Positions 18,501 through 27,300 of a stretch of DNA of 64,000 nt are shown one piece after another (positions within the stretch are counted from its first letter, which is position 1; each line of letters starts with the position of its first letter). The stretch is from Bradyrhizobium macuxiense (GTDB taxonomy: Bacteria; Pseudomonadota; Alphaproteobacteria; Rhizobiales; Xanthobacteraceae). A model generated the notes under the pieces. That model was not told the DNA's origin. It searched no databases and saw only the letters and a program-made list of their open reading frames with translations. Made by a program: the position numbers and the translations under genes. The stretch lies in NCBI RefSeq assembly GCF_007993935.1, contig NZ_VITY01000001.1, positions 1 to 64,000 on the forward strand. The letters are read 5' to 3'.

Positions 18501-21500
18501 GCCGAGAAGATACTCGTAGCCGGAACCGACAGCTGCAGGTGCTGTCCTACGAGGTTTGCTGCCGTCACGACCGGAGCCCGATCGGGCCCTGGAGTTGCCG
18601 TGAGCGCGGTCCAGCCGCCCCACAATGTTCCGTCGTTCGCCCTGATGTACAACGTATCAGGCGTCGACCCGACCGGACCGAACACGTAGCTCACCTGCGA
18701 CAGCTGCGCCGCGGTAATGTCGATCTCGGTGTTGGCGGCCTGGGCGACGCCATTCACAACCCAGTGGCCGCTGCCGCCGGTGTCCCAGAGCGCGTACTCG
18801 GTCATCGAGTCGTGATCCGGATCGCTCACCGTGAACAGGCTGGATGCCGCAACCGACGTCTGGCCATGCACCGCAGTCACGTTGATTGCGTTCACGGTCG
18901 GCGGAGTGTCAACGAATCCCGTTGCCGTGAATTGAGTCCAGCTGCCCCAGGCCGTGCCGTCATTGGCCCGCACGAACAGCGTATCGGTCGAACCGCTCGG
19001 ACCGAACACGTAGCTCACCTGCGACAGGTTCGCCGCGGGAACATCGATCTCCGCGTTGGTCTGCTGGGCGACGCCGTTGATCGCCCAGTGTCCGTTGCCT
19101 TGCGTGTCCCAGAACGCAAATTGGGTGATGGCATCGCCATCGGCATCCGTAAAGCCGAACAGGGCGGAGGCCAGCACAGAGATCTCACCGAGCACTGCAG
19201 TCACATTGGCCGCCGTCGTGACCGGCGCGACATCGGCACGCGTCGTGACCAGCGTGCCGGTGCCGGAATCCGCGCTGACGCCGAACCGCACGCCGGGCGT
19301 CTGATCGAGCTGCAGATCGTAGGAGGTCCCGCCCTCCGTGACCTGCAGGACATTGCCCGGGAGCAAGGTCACCGACCCGCCGGACGAGAAAGTGACGCCG
19401 GCCAGATCGATGCTGTCGCCCAGCACCAGGCTGCTGATGGTCGTGGTCGGCATCGACGTGGCGTCGATCTTGAGCTGACCGCCGGAGCCGCTGAAGGTGA
19501 TGCCGCCGCTCGCGACGCTTCCCGCCTGCAGTTCGACCGTACCGCCGGAGATCGTGACAGGCCCTGTGGAGCCGCCCGAAGATACAACCTCAGTACCTCC
19601 GGCAAACACCGTCACGTTGCTGGCTGCCGCGCCGGCCACGTTGAACATGCCGCCGCTGGAGACGGCAACATGGTGCGCAGTCGCGCCGGACAGAATGTTC
19701 AATACGCCGCCACTGCTGACGGTCGTGTGATCGATCGCACCTCCCGACGACACGTTGACCGTGCCGCCCGAAATCCCGGTTCCGGAGCCGGTCACGCCGG
19801 TCACCACGCCTCCCGAGAGCACGTTCTCGACGCCGCCGGCAAGGACCGCGACGTTGCTCAGAACCGTGCCGCCGACATTGAAGATGCCGCCGTTCGAGAC
19901 GGAGATATGGTCAACCGTGGCGCCGGACGAGACATTCAGGTCGCCGCCGCTGAAGATGGTCGCATATTCGAAGGACGCTCCGGAGAGAACGTCGACCAGT
20001 CCGGAAATTGCGGTCCCCGAACCGGTGACGCCGGTGACCGAACCACCCGCAGAGACGATTTCATGGCCACCGCTCTGGATAGTGACATTGCTGGTGATCT
20101 TGCCCTGCACATTGAGCGTGCCGGACACGTTGATCATGCTGGCCGAACCTCCGGCCAGCACGTTGAGCGTCGCGCCGGCTGCCACGGACGTTCCGGTGCC
20201 GGTCGTGCCGCTGATGGTGCCCTGAATGACGCCACCGGACGAAACGTTCTCGACGCCACCGCTCAACACCAGGACTGTATTGGACGTGGTCCCCGTCACG
20301 TTGAGCGTGCCGCCTGCCGAAACCGTCGCGCCGGTGGCGAACCCGCCAGCCAGCACGTCGAGCGTTCCCCCGGACACAAGCGTTCCGCTGGCCCTGCCGC
20401 CGCCGCTGACATACATCGTCGCGCCGCTTGCAACGAGGGCATTCGTATCGCTGCCCGCAACCGTTTCGGTACCGCCGGACGAGACGGTCGTGCCCGTGTC
20501 GCTGCCGCCGTTGCTGATGGTCAGAAGCCCACCGCTGCTGACGGTGGTGCTGACGGCCGACCCGCCGGAGGCAACGAACATCGAACCGCCATTGAGCACG
20601 ATGTCGCCGGTGTCGCTTTGGCCGCTCGAGACGGTGTAGGACGATCCGCTGCTTACGGTCACGGGGGCGCTTTCGATCACGACCGTGCCGCCATTGCTGG
20701 TCACGCCCGTGACGCTGGCGCCGGCAACGATAATCAATGTGCCGCCGCTATTGACGGTGATGCCGCTCGCAGTCCCGCCGGACGAAACCACTTCGGTGCC
20801 ACCGGAACTGATCACTGTGCTGCTGGCGATGCCGCCCGCCATAACGGTCTCGGTGCCGCCGGCGCTGATCACCGTGGTCCTGGCGATGCCGCCGGACGAA
20901 ACGATTTCGGCTCCGCCGGAGCTAATCACCGTGTTGCTGGCGATGGGGCTGTACACGCCGCCGCCCCACACGATCTGTTCACCGCCCGCGATCAACGTGG
21001 TGGAGATCGCCGTTGCGCTTCCACAGTATTGGCCACTGCCGACGTATTGGATACTGCCGCTGCCGGTGACCGTCGTGTTGATAGCGGTGCCGGTTTCAAT
21101 GTAGCCGTACGGTGCAATATACTGGATTCCACCGCTGGTGATGGTGGTATTGCTTGCGACACCAGTCGCCGCGGATCCGAAGACGGCATAGCCTATGTAC
21201 TGCGTACCGCCCGCGACGATGGTGCTGACCGCAGAGCCGGCCCCAAGAAATCCTACATACTGTTCAGAGCCGCTTCCCGTCACCGTGGTATTGGACGCGA
21301 CTGCGCTGCCTTCAAAGTATCCGTCGTATTCGGTTGAGATGTATTGATTTCCGCTCACGAGCGTCGTGTTGGTCGTGGTGCCGCCATAGATTTCCACTCC
21401 ACCGCCACTGACGATATTGTTGATTGCGGTCCCGTTGAAAAGGGTCAGCCAACCGTTCCTGGCCGTGGTGTTGCTCGCAACTGAACCACTGTCAACGGAC

Positions 21501-21805
21501 AGCCGGCCGCCACTGATCGTGGTGTCAATCGCGGTTCCACCGGATATGGCGACCATGTTGCCGCCGCTGATCACGGCGCTGATCGCGCTGCCGTAAACTT
21601 CTAGCTGCGCGGCGCCATTTGAATCGTTGGAGACGGTGTCGGCGAAATCGGTGCCGCCCGAGGAAACAATGACGGTGCCAACATCGAGGGTGTTGCTGAT
21701 GTATCCGCCATTCAGCACGTAGAGCGTGCCGCCGTCCTGGACCGTGTTGTTGGTCTCCATATCGGACACAAAACCGCTGGTTCCGCTGGCAACGTTCACA
21801 CCCAT
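15599..21805 (-). CDS. Giant 2,068-aa repeat protein (probable surface or secreted protein)
   Basis: 2,068 residues from MGVNVASGTSG, preceded by a strong GGGGAGGGG ribosome-binding site; the 41-codon upstream extension is ignored. Residues about 1-790 are AIDA/adhesin-like short repeats (units of about 19-20 residues such as VSSGGTETVMAGG and TVISSGGTEVV) rich in Gly, Ser, Thr and Val that should form a beta-helix. Residues about 850-1940 hold ten tandem units of about 108 residues with the core ASSLFSVTDADNDTMTQYAFWDTGG, then WVVNGVAQAAN and LSQVSYVFGPGGS. The C-terminus (about 1940-2068) is a Gly/Ser/Thr-rich strand region ending QLAQPQHA. No N-terminal signal peptide and no autotransporter barrel are seen, so type I secretion is the likeliest export route, though no T1SS genes are nearby. 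Confidence 0.8.
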   Translation of the reverse strand: MGVNVASGTSGFVSDMETNNTVQDGGTLYVLNGGYISNTLDVGTVIVSSGGTDFADTVSNDSNGAAQLEVYGSAISAVISGGNMVAISGGTAIDTTISGGRLSVDSGSVASNTTARNGWLTLFNGTAINNIVSGGGVEIYGGTTTNTTLVSGNQYISTEYDGYFEGSAVASNTTVTGSGSEQYVGFLGAGSAVSTIVAGGTQYIGYAVFGSAATGVASNTTITSGGIQYIAPYGYIETGTAINTTVTGSGSIQYVGSGQYCGSATAISTTLIAGGEQIVWGGGVYSPIASNTVISSGGAEIVSSGGIARTTVISAGGTETVMAGGIASSTVISSGGTEVVSSGGTASGITVNSGGTLIIVAGASVTGVTSNGGTVVIESAPVTVSSGSSYTVSSGQSDTGDIVLNGGSMFVASGGSAVSTTVSSGGLLTISNGGSDTGTTVSSGGTETVAGSDTNALVASGATMYVSGGGRASGTLVSGGTLDVLAGGFATGATVSAGGTLNVTGTTSNTVLVLSGGVENVSSGGVIQGTISGTTGTGTSVAAGATLNVLAGGSASMINVSGTLNVQGKITSNVTIQSGGHEIVSAGGSVTGVTGSGTAISGLVDVLSGASFEYATIFSGGDLNVSSGATVDHISVSNGGIFNVGGTVLSNVAVLAGGVENVLSGGVVTGVTGSGTGISGGTVNVSSGGAIDHTTVSSGGVLNILSGATAHHVAVSSGGMFNVAGAAASNVTVFAGGTEVVSSGGSTGPVTISGGTVELQAGSVASGGITFSGSGGQLKIDATSMPTTTISSLVLGDSIDLAGVTFSSGGSVTLLPGNVLQVTEGGTSYDLQLDQTPGVRFGVSADSGTGTLVTTRADVAPVTTAANVTAVLGEISVLASALFGFTDADGDAITQFAFWDTQGNGHWAINGVAQQTNAEIDVPAANLSQVSYVFGPSGSTDTLFVRANDGTAWGSWTQFTATGFVDTPPTVNAINVTAVHGQTSVAASSLFTVSDPDHDSMTEYALWDTGGSGHWVVNGVAQAANTEIDITAAQLSQVSYVFGPVGSTPDTLYIRANDGTLWGGWTALTATPGPDRAPVVTAANLVGQHLQLSVPATSIFSATDPDGDPITQYALWDAGGNGHWVVNGVAQAANTEIDVSAANLSQVSYVFGPSGSAPDMLYVRASDGMLWGGWTAFSTMSGGDTAPVVTAPNVTATHGEVSALASSLFSVTDADNDTMTQYAFWDTGGNGHWVVNGVAQAANTEIDVAAANLSQVSYVFGPGGSMPDTLYVRANDGQLWSSWTAFTATPGIDDPPVVAAPNVTANHGEFSALASSLFSVTDPESDPITQYAFWDTGGNGHWVVNGVAQAANVEIDVAAANLSQVSYVFGPGGSASDTLYVRAKDAGSPWSTWTAFTASPGPDTAPVVTAPNVTANHGQFSALASSLFSVTDADNDTMTQYAFWDTGGNGHWVVNGVAQAANVEIDVSAANLSQVSYVFGPGGSTPDTLYVRANDGSRWSTWTAFTAAPGVDTAPVVTAANVTANHGQFSALASSLFSVSDAESDPITQYAFWDTGGNGHWVVNGVAQAANVEIDVSAANLSQVSYVFGPGGSTPDTLYVRANDGSKWSAWAAFTAASGVDTAPVVTAANVAANHGQFSVLASSLFSVSDADNDAITQYAFWDTGGNGHWVVNGVAQAANVEIDVSAANLSQVSYVFGPGGSPSDTLYVRANDGSKWSSWTAFTATPGPDHAPVVTAANVSGIHDHSIAATGLFSVTDADSDTMTQYAFWDTGGNGHFVVNGVVQAADTEIDVSAANLSQVSYVFGPGGSPSDTLYVRANDGSEWSSWTAFTATATNQAPTVAVANVLTVSGQTFAAANLVTATDADGDPITKYALWDSNTNGRWTVGGLNQPANTEIDVTAAQLSQATYQAGSGTDQLWIRAYDGIAWGAWQSFNVTGESPSSASIAAGATLELPGASNAAVSFQGSTGTLKLDNSASFSGTVAGMTDSDAIDFANIGFANVQTPSFSGNTSGGTLTVTDGTVTASIALLGNYMTSTFTTSSDGHGGTLVVDPPATQVSQLAQPQHA
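15990..19245 (-). repeat. Ten tandem ~324-bp coding repeats in the giant protein gene
   Basis: Ten in-frame direct repeats with a period of about 324-330 bp. The most similar central copies repeat nearly identical 30-60 bp blocks such as the one reading CTGACCTGCGACAGGTTCGC on the + strand. The terminal copies are more diverged. Near-identity of the central copies suggests recent amplification or gene conversion and is a risk for assembly collapse. Confidence 0.85.
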
Positions 21806-22297
21806 AGACCCCTCCCCGAAAAATGATTCCAACGAAATCCAATACGCCTGCCGGCAATTCGACCCCGCAGCCGACCGTCGCCGATGCCCTGCGGACAACG
21901 GAATCAAACGCCTGCAAGCCCTCGCCAATTCACTTGGCTCGAGCTCTCGATCTCTGAGTTTTGGAGAGCAGTTGAAATGCTGGCGGGACGCGAACCAGAT
22001 TCAAGTTGCTACGTCATCCAAAATATAAAAGCCGGTCTGAATTAAAAACACGATCAGCTTACGATTCGTCGAAAAGCCGTCAAGACCCGGTTGGCCTAAA
22101 GTTCAACGTTTCTCGCCTGTTGTTCACATTGTGGAACCGTCGCGCCCGCCTCGGATCTTCGGTTCACTCTCAGTCGAATCCACCTGCGCGAAGAAATGTT
22201 TCTGAAGATGAACTGATGTTTCTGAACCGTCATGGCCGGGCTGGTCCGGGCAACGACGCGGTCGACGCATCCGGGAAGCGACAGGCCGTTTCGCCAT
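21806..22297. other. 492-bp intergenic region with lower GC
   Basis: This gap separates the start of the giant gene from the end of the caspase gene (both on the minus strand) and should hold the giant gene's promoter. It contains AT-rich patches, for example around 22015-22055 (ATCCAAAATATAAAAG), in contrast with its neighbours. I see no protein-like ORF, RNA gene or clear -35/-10 pair. Confidence 0.5.
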
Positions 22298-24028
22298 TCA
22301 GCACCAAGCCCATCTGCAGCCGACGAAGCGGTAGTAGTAGATCCGGCGCACGTGATGGCCGCCGGACGCGCGTCGCGGCCCGCTTGTATTCAGCTGCTTT
22401 GGCACGTTCGGGTCCTGGCTGCCCGGATCGACCTGGACAGCCCTGCGCCGCAGCTCGGCCGCCTTGGCGGCATCGGGCGCGCCGAGTAATCCCCGCTCCT
22501 GCATGACGGCAAGGTATTTGAGAGAAAATCCGTCGTTGAGATCGGCCGCCTGCTGAAAATATTGCGCAGCCGTCGCGTAGTCGCGGGGCGTTCCCTTGCC
22601 GTAGAAGTACATCAAGCCGGTCTGGGCGAGGGCGAAAGGATTACCCGCCTCGATTGCCTTCTGATAGAGCTCGAGCGCTCTCGCCTCGTCCTTCTTGACG
22701 AAATTGCCGTTGGAATACATCGCGCCGAGATTGCTGATCGCGCCCGGCTCTCCCGCTGCGGCCGCCTTGCTGAACAGCTCGAATGCCCGCGGCATGTCTT
22801 TGACGACCCCGCGCCCCGTCGCAAAATAGACCCCGAGCTTGCCTTGCGCCGGCGCGTAACCGGCGTCAGCAGCTTTGGTCAGATAGCGTTGCGCCGCCAG
22901 GTAGTTTTTCGTTCCGCCATAGGCAAGGCCGAGCAGGAATTCGAGACGTGGCTGATCGGGATTGGCGCGCACCGCCGCTTCGCAGATCGGGACCGCGGCC
23001 GCAAAATCGTGCGTGTTGTCGATCTTCAGCTGTTCAGGACTGGCGAACGGCGGCGCAGGCGCGGCCGCGCGCTCGCATTCGCTGTCGGGGCCGCCGGCGG
23101 CAAGCGGCGGCGCCTGGGGTGTGACGCGCTGCGCGTCGGCTTGTGGCGTCACCTGCACCGCGCCAGCGGTCACATGCGCCACGTCGCCTGCCGCCGATAA
23201 GGCTGAAGGAGCCGGTTGCGCGGGAGCCGAGGCTGGCGAGGCCGTGGCGGCCGGAGACGGCGGAGCCGCCAGATAGACGTCGCCGACCAGAGACGAACTG
23301 TCCCAGGGCGTCTGCTTCTGATCGGTTGCCGCGAGCACGTCGCCGCGAACCCTCGACAGCATCTGGCGCACTTCGATGCCGGGTGTCGCGATATGCTTCA
23401 GGAGCGCCGCGGTGAATGGAGAATTTCGCCCGGCACCGTCGAGCGCAACGTTGTTCGGCTGCGTCGAATAGACGATCAGCGACCCCTGCCCGCTGGCGTC
23501 GACGCGGCCGAGCCCACGGCTGGGCGCCGCGCGGCTACCGCGCGCGAGCTTCTCGAGAAACGGATTGTTGCGGCAGGCATCGAGGATGATGATGTTGGCG
23601 CGTCCCGTCCCCTCCATCTCCTGCTGGATGTCGGACAGGTTCACGGTGTTGAAGCGCACATCGGCCGGCGTTTCGATTTTCGCGTCGACCGGGACCAGAT
23701 AGTTTTCACCGTTCATCTGCAGACCGTGACCTGCGTAGAAGAACAACGCAACGTCGGCTCCGCCCAACCGCGCGGAAAAATCGCGTACTGCGTTGGCCAT
23801 GGCCTCGCGGGTCCCGTCGCGCGCTTCGATCACGTTGAAGCCCATGCCGCGCAAAGCCGTCGCAAGATCGGCTGCGTCATTGGCGGGATTGCCGAGGGCG
23901 GGAACGGCCCGATACTTGCTGTTGCCAAGCACCAGCGCCAGGCGCGTACCAGCGAAGGCTTTCATCGGCAGGACGGTCAGCGCGAAACAAAGCCCGATCA
24001 AAAGCAAGCGGCAATGTAACTTATGCAT
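22298..24028 (-). CDS. Secreted caspase-family (peptidase C14) protein with Sel1 repeats
   Basis: 576 residues. A signal peptide (MHKLHCRLLLIGLCFALTVLPMKAFAG) leads into a caspase-like p20 domain: LALVLGNSKYR, ALRGMGFNV, FFYAGHG with catalytic His101, and IIILDACRNNP with catalytic Cys152, followed by SLIVYSTQPNNVALDGAGRNSPFT. After an Ala/Pro-rich linker (about 275-345), three or four Sel1-like TPR repeats (LGVYFATGRGVVKDMPRAFELFSKAAAAG and following) reach residue ~550. Bacterial caspase-like proteins cleave after Arg/Lys and are studied in stress and cell-death contexts; Sel1 repeats mediate protein binding. The export signal places it in the periplasm or outside. The upstream 20-codon extension of the frame is rejected in favour of the ATG with a canonical signal peptide. 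It ends in tyrosines and Trp/Cys (VGCRWAWC). Confidence 0.82.
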   Translation of the reverse strand: MHKLHCRLLLIGLCFALTVLPMKAFAGTRLALVLGNSKYRAVPALGNPANDAADLATALRGMGFNVIEARDGTREAMANAVRDFSARLGGADVALFFYAGHGLQMNGENYLVPVDAKIETPADVRFNTVNLSDIQQEMEGTGRANIIILDACRNNPFLEKLARGSRAAPSRGLGRVDASGQGSLIVYSTQPNNVALDGAGRNSPFTAALLKHIATPGIEVRQMLSRVRGDVLAATDQKQTPWDSSSLVGDVYLAAPPSPAATASPASAPAQPAPSALSAAGDVAHVTAGAVQVTPQADAQRVTPQAPPLAAGGPDSECERAAAPAPPFASPEQLKIDNTHDFAAAVPICEAAVRANPDQPRLEFLLGLAYGGTKNYLAAQRYLTKAADAGYAPAQGKLGVYFATGRGVVKDMPRAFELFSKAAAAGEPGAISNLGAMYSNGNFVKKDEARALELYQKAIEAGNPFALAQTGLMYFYGKGTPRDYATAAQYFQQAADLNDGFSLKYLAVMQERGLLGAPDAAKAAELRRRAVQVDPGSQDPNVPKQLNTSGPRRASGGHHVRRIYYYRFVGCRWAWC

Positions 24029-24140
24029 GGTGGCTTGCTTACAGCCTAGGCGGCTGAACCCGATTTCCGCTGCCAAACTTACCGGCAAAGCTGATGCCAG
24101 TCAAAACCCTCATCTGTGATGCTCGCACAGTCGCATCACT

Positions 24141-24220
24141 GTGCGCGTCGACTTGCTCAACGCTGACGCGCTGTTGCCCGGCGATTCCGCGATGTCGTTG
24201 CTGGAACGACCGCTCCCTGC
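24141..24220 (+). pseudogene. Remnant of a GGDEF-protein 3' end
   Basis: The + frame here encodes ALLPGDSAMSLLERPLP, closely matching TLLPSDSAMSLLGRLF at the C-terminus of the PopA-like protein. At DNA level 24170-24208 matches 15422-15460 at 32 of 39 ungapped positions in the same frame and orientation. Upstream the frame is broken by a stop (near 24116) and similarity fades. It is therefore a decayed fragment of that gene or of a paralogue, lying on the far side of the giant-protein/caspase segment. Confidence 0.4.
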
Positions 24221-24225
24221 CACAG

Positions 24226-24312
24226 CGTCATTGCGAGCGAAGCGAAGCAATCCATCTCTCCGCGCTCGCGGAACTAATGGATTGCTTCGTCGCTTCGCTC
24301 CTCGCAATGACG
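24226..24312 (+). repeat. Palindromic intergenic repeat, family A copy 2
   Basis: An 87-bp imperfect palindrome with the same arms as copy 1 (CGTCATTGCGAGCGAAGCG ... CTCCTCGCAATGACG) and the same orientation, located 15 bp after the 3' end of mfd. The flanking GTGGAGA also matches copy 1. Confidence 0.88.
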
Positions 24313-24327
24313 TGGAGAGTTCGCGCC

Positions 24328-27300
24328 TCACGCCGCCTTCTTGCTCTCCGCGAGATTGGCGAGCTGTCGCAAGATCTCTGTCGTGCCGGCGAGCCGCTCT
24401 TCCGGCGTATCCCATTCCTGGAAGAACACGACCTTCATGTCGGGCCGCACCTTGGCGGCCTGGCCGTGCTGGCGGATGAAGGTCACCAGCCGCTCCGGAT
24501 GCGCAAAACTGTTGTCGCGGAATGCGATCACGGCGCCCTTCGGGCCGGCATCGACCTTGCCGACATTGGCCCGGCGGCAATAGGCCTTGATCGCCGCCAC
24601 CTTGAACAGATAGCGCACCTCGTCCGGCAGCACGCCGAAACGGTCGCGCATCTCGGCGGCGAAGGCATCGATGTCCTCGTCGGTGTCGAGATCGGCGAGC
24701 CGCCGATAGAGCGACAGTCGCACGCTGAGATCGTTGACGTAGTCTTCGGGGATCAAGACCGGCATGCCGATCGTGATCTGCGGCGACCAGCGGTCGGCGG
24801 CAGGCTCGGCGACGCCGGCCTTGAGGTTGACGATCGCCTCCTCCAGCATCGACTGGTACAGCTCGAAGCCGACTTCCTTGATGTGGCCGGACTGCTCCTC
24901 GCCGAGCAGATTTCCGGCGCCGCGGATGTCGAGGTCGTGCGAGGCGAGCTGGAAGCCCGCGCCGAGCGTCTCCAGCGATTGCAGCACCTTGAGCCGCCGC
25001 TCCGCCTGCGCGGTGATCTTCTGCTGCGCCGGCAGCGTGAACAGCGCATAGGCGCGCAGCTTGGAGCGGCCGACGCGGCCGCGCAGCTGGTAGAGCTGGG
25101 CCAGGCCGAACATGTCGGCGCGGTGCACGATCAGCGTGTTGGCGTTCGGGATGTCGAGACCGGACTCGACGATCGTGGTCGACAGCAGGATGTCGTATTT
25201 GCCATCGTAGAACGCGGACATGATGTCCTCGATCACGGTCGGCGGCATCTGGCCGTGGGCGACCGCGACCTTCATCTCCGGCACGTTCTTGTCGAGGAAG
25301 TCCTTCACGCCCGCGAGGTCCTCGATCCGCGGCACGACGTAGAACGCCTGCCCGCCGCGGTAGCGCTCGCGCAAGAGCGCCTCGCGGATCATCAGCGGAT
25401 CGTGCGGCGCGACGAAGGTGCGCACCGCGAGGCGATCGACCGGCGGCGAGGCAATGATCGAGAGCTCGCGAACGCCGGTCAGCGCCAGTTGCAGCGTGCG
25501 CGGGATCGGGGTTGCCGACAGAGTCAGGACGTGGACCTGGGCGCGGAGCTGCTTCAGCCGCTCCTTGTGGCTGACGCCGAAATGCTGCTCCTCGTCGACG
25601 ATCAGGAGGCCAAGGTCCTTGAACTTGATCGCCTTGCCGAGCAACGCATGGGTGCCCACCACGATGTCGACGCTGCCGTCAGTGAGCCCCTTCTTGGTCT
25701 GGCTCAACTCCTTGGTCGACACCAGCCGCGAAGCCTGCGCGACATTGACCGGAAAGCCTTTGAAGCGCTCGGTGAAGGTCCGCGAATGCTGGCGCGCCAG
25801 CAGCGTGGTCGGCACCACGACCGCGACCTGCCGGCCCTCGAGCGCCACGGCGAATGCCGCGCGCAATGCCACCTCGGTCTTGCCGAAGCCGACGTCGCCG
25901 CAGATCAGCCGGTCCATCGGGCGGCCGATCTCGAGGTCCTTCAGGGTCGAATTGATCGCCCCCAACTGGTCCTCGGTCTCGTCATAGGGGAAGCGCGCGC
26001 AGAACTCGTCATAGACATGCGGCTGCAGCGGGAATTTCGGCGCCTCGTGCAGCTGCCGCTCGGCCGCGATCTTGATCAGTTCGCCCGCGATCTCGCGGAT
26101 GCGGTTCTTGAGCTTGGCCTTGCGGGCCTGCCAGCCGCCGCCGCCGAGACGGTCGAGCTCGACATTGGCGCTGTCGGAGCCGTAGCGCGACAGCAGCTCG
26201 ATGTTCTCGACCGGCAGGAACAGTTTCGTCTCCGCCGCATAATGTAGCTCGAGACAGTCGTGCGGCGCGCCGGACACTTCCAGCGTCTGCAGCCCGACGA
26301 AACGGCCGATGCCGTGCTCGACGTGCACCACGAGATCGCCGGTCGCAAGGCTCGTCACCTCGGAGATGAAATTGTCGAGCTTGCGGCTCGCCTTGCGCGG
26401 CCGCACCAGGCGGTCGCCGAGGATATCCTGCTCGCTGATGACGGCGAATTCGCTGGTCTCGAAGCCGGACTCCATGCCGAGCACGGCCAGCATGGTCTCG
26501 TTGCGCGGCGTCGCCTGCACGATCCGCCAGGTGTTGACGCTGGTGGTGTTGAGCAGCTTGTGGTCGTGCAGCATCGCGCCCATGCGGTCGCGCGAGCCCT
26601 CGCTCCACAGCGCGACGATGACCTTCTTGCGCTGCGACTGCAACGCGCCAATATGCCCGACCACCGCCTCGAACACGTTGACGTTGCTGTCGGCGCGCTC
26701 CGGCGCGAAATTGCGGCCCTGGCGCGCGCCGGCGTCGAAAACATCTGCCGTGCCTTCGGGCACCGCGAACGGCGTCAGCCGCGCCAGCGGCGCGTCGCCG
26801 AGCAGTTTGGTCCATTCGGCTTCGGTCAAATACAGCTTGTCCGGCGGCAGCGGCTTGTAGATCGCGCCGCTGCCCGGGTGCTCCAGCGCCTCGCGCCGCG
26901 CGTCGTAATAGTCTGATATCTGCGAGAAGCGTTCGCGCGCGGCATCCTCGCCCTGCGGCTCGATCGCGATCGTTGCGCCGTCGAGATAGTCGAACAGCGT
27001 GTCCATCCGCTCCTGGAACAGCGGCAGCCAGTGCTCCATGCCGGGATGGCGGCGTCCTTCCGAGACCGCCTCATAGAGCTGGTCGTCGCGTCCCGGTGCG
27101 CCGAACGCCGCGACATAGCCCATGCGGAAGCGGCGGATGGTTTCGGTGGTGAGCTGGAATTCCGACACCGGCACCAGGTCGAGCCCGCGCATGTCCAGAT
27201 GCGTGCGCTGGGTCTCGGCATCGAAGGTGCGGATCGACTCGAGGCTGTCGCCGAAGAAGTCGAAGCGCACCGGCTGGTCGAGGCCGGCCGGAAACAGATC

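Noticed and set aside
15990..19245. Regularly spaced repeats as a possible CRISPR array
   Set aside because: The period is about 324 bp, in-frame within a coding gene, without short identical repeats separated by unique spacers.
18110..21337. 1,075-codon + strand ORF opposite the giant repeat gene
   Set aside because: It mirrors the repetitive minus-strand gene: its sequence is Arg/Gly/His-rich without domains, and it arises from the GC-rich third positions of the real gene.
24094..26247. 717-codon + strand ORF opposite mfd
   Set aside because: Mfd motifs are clear on the minus strand; the + frame is Arg/Asp/Leu-rich low-information sequence and starts inside the palindromic repeat region.
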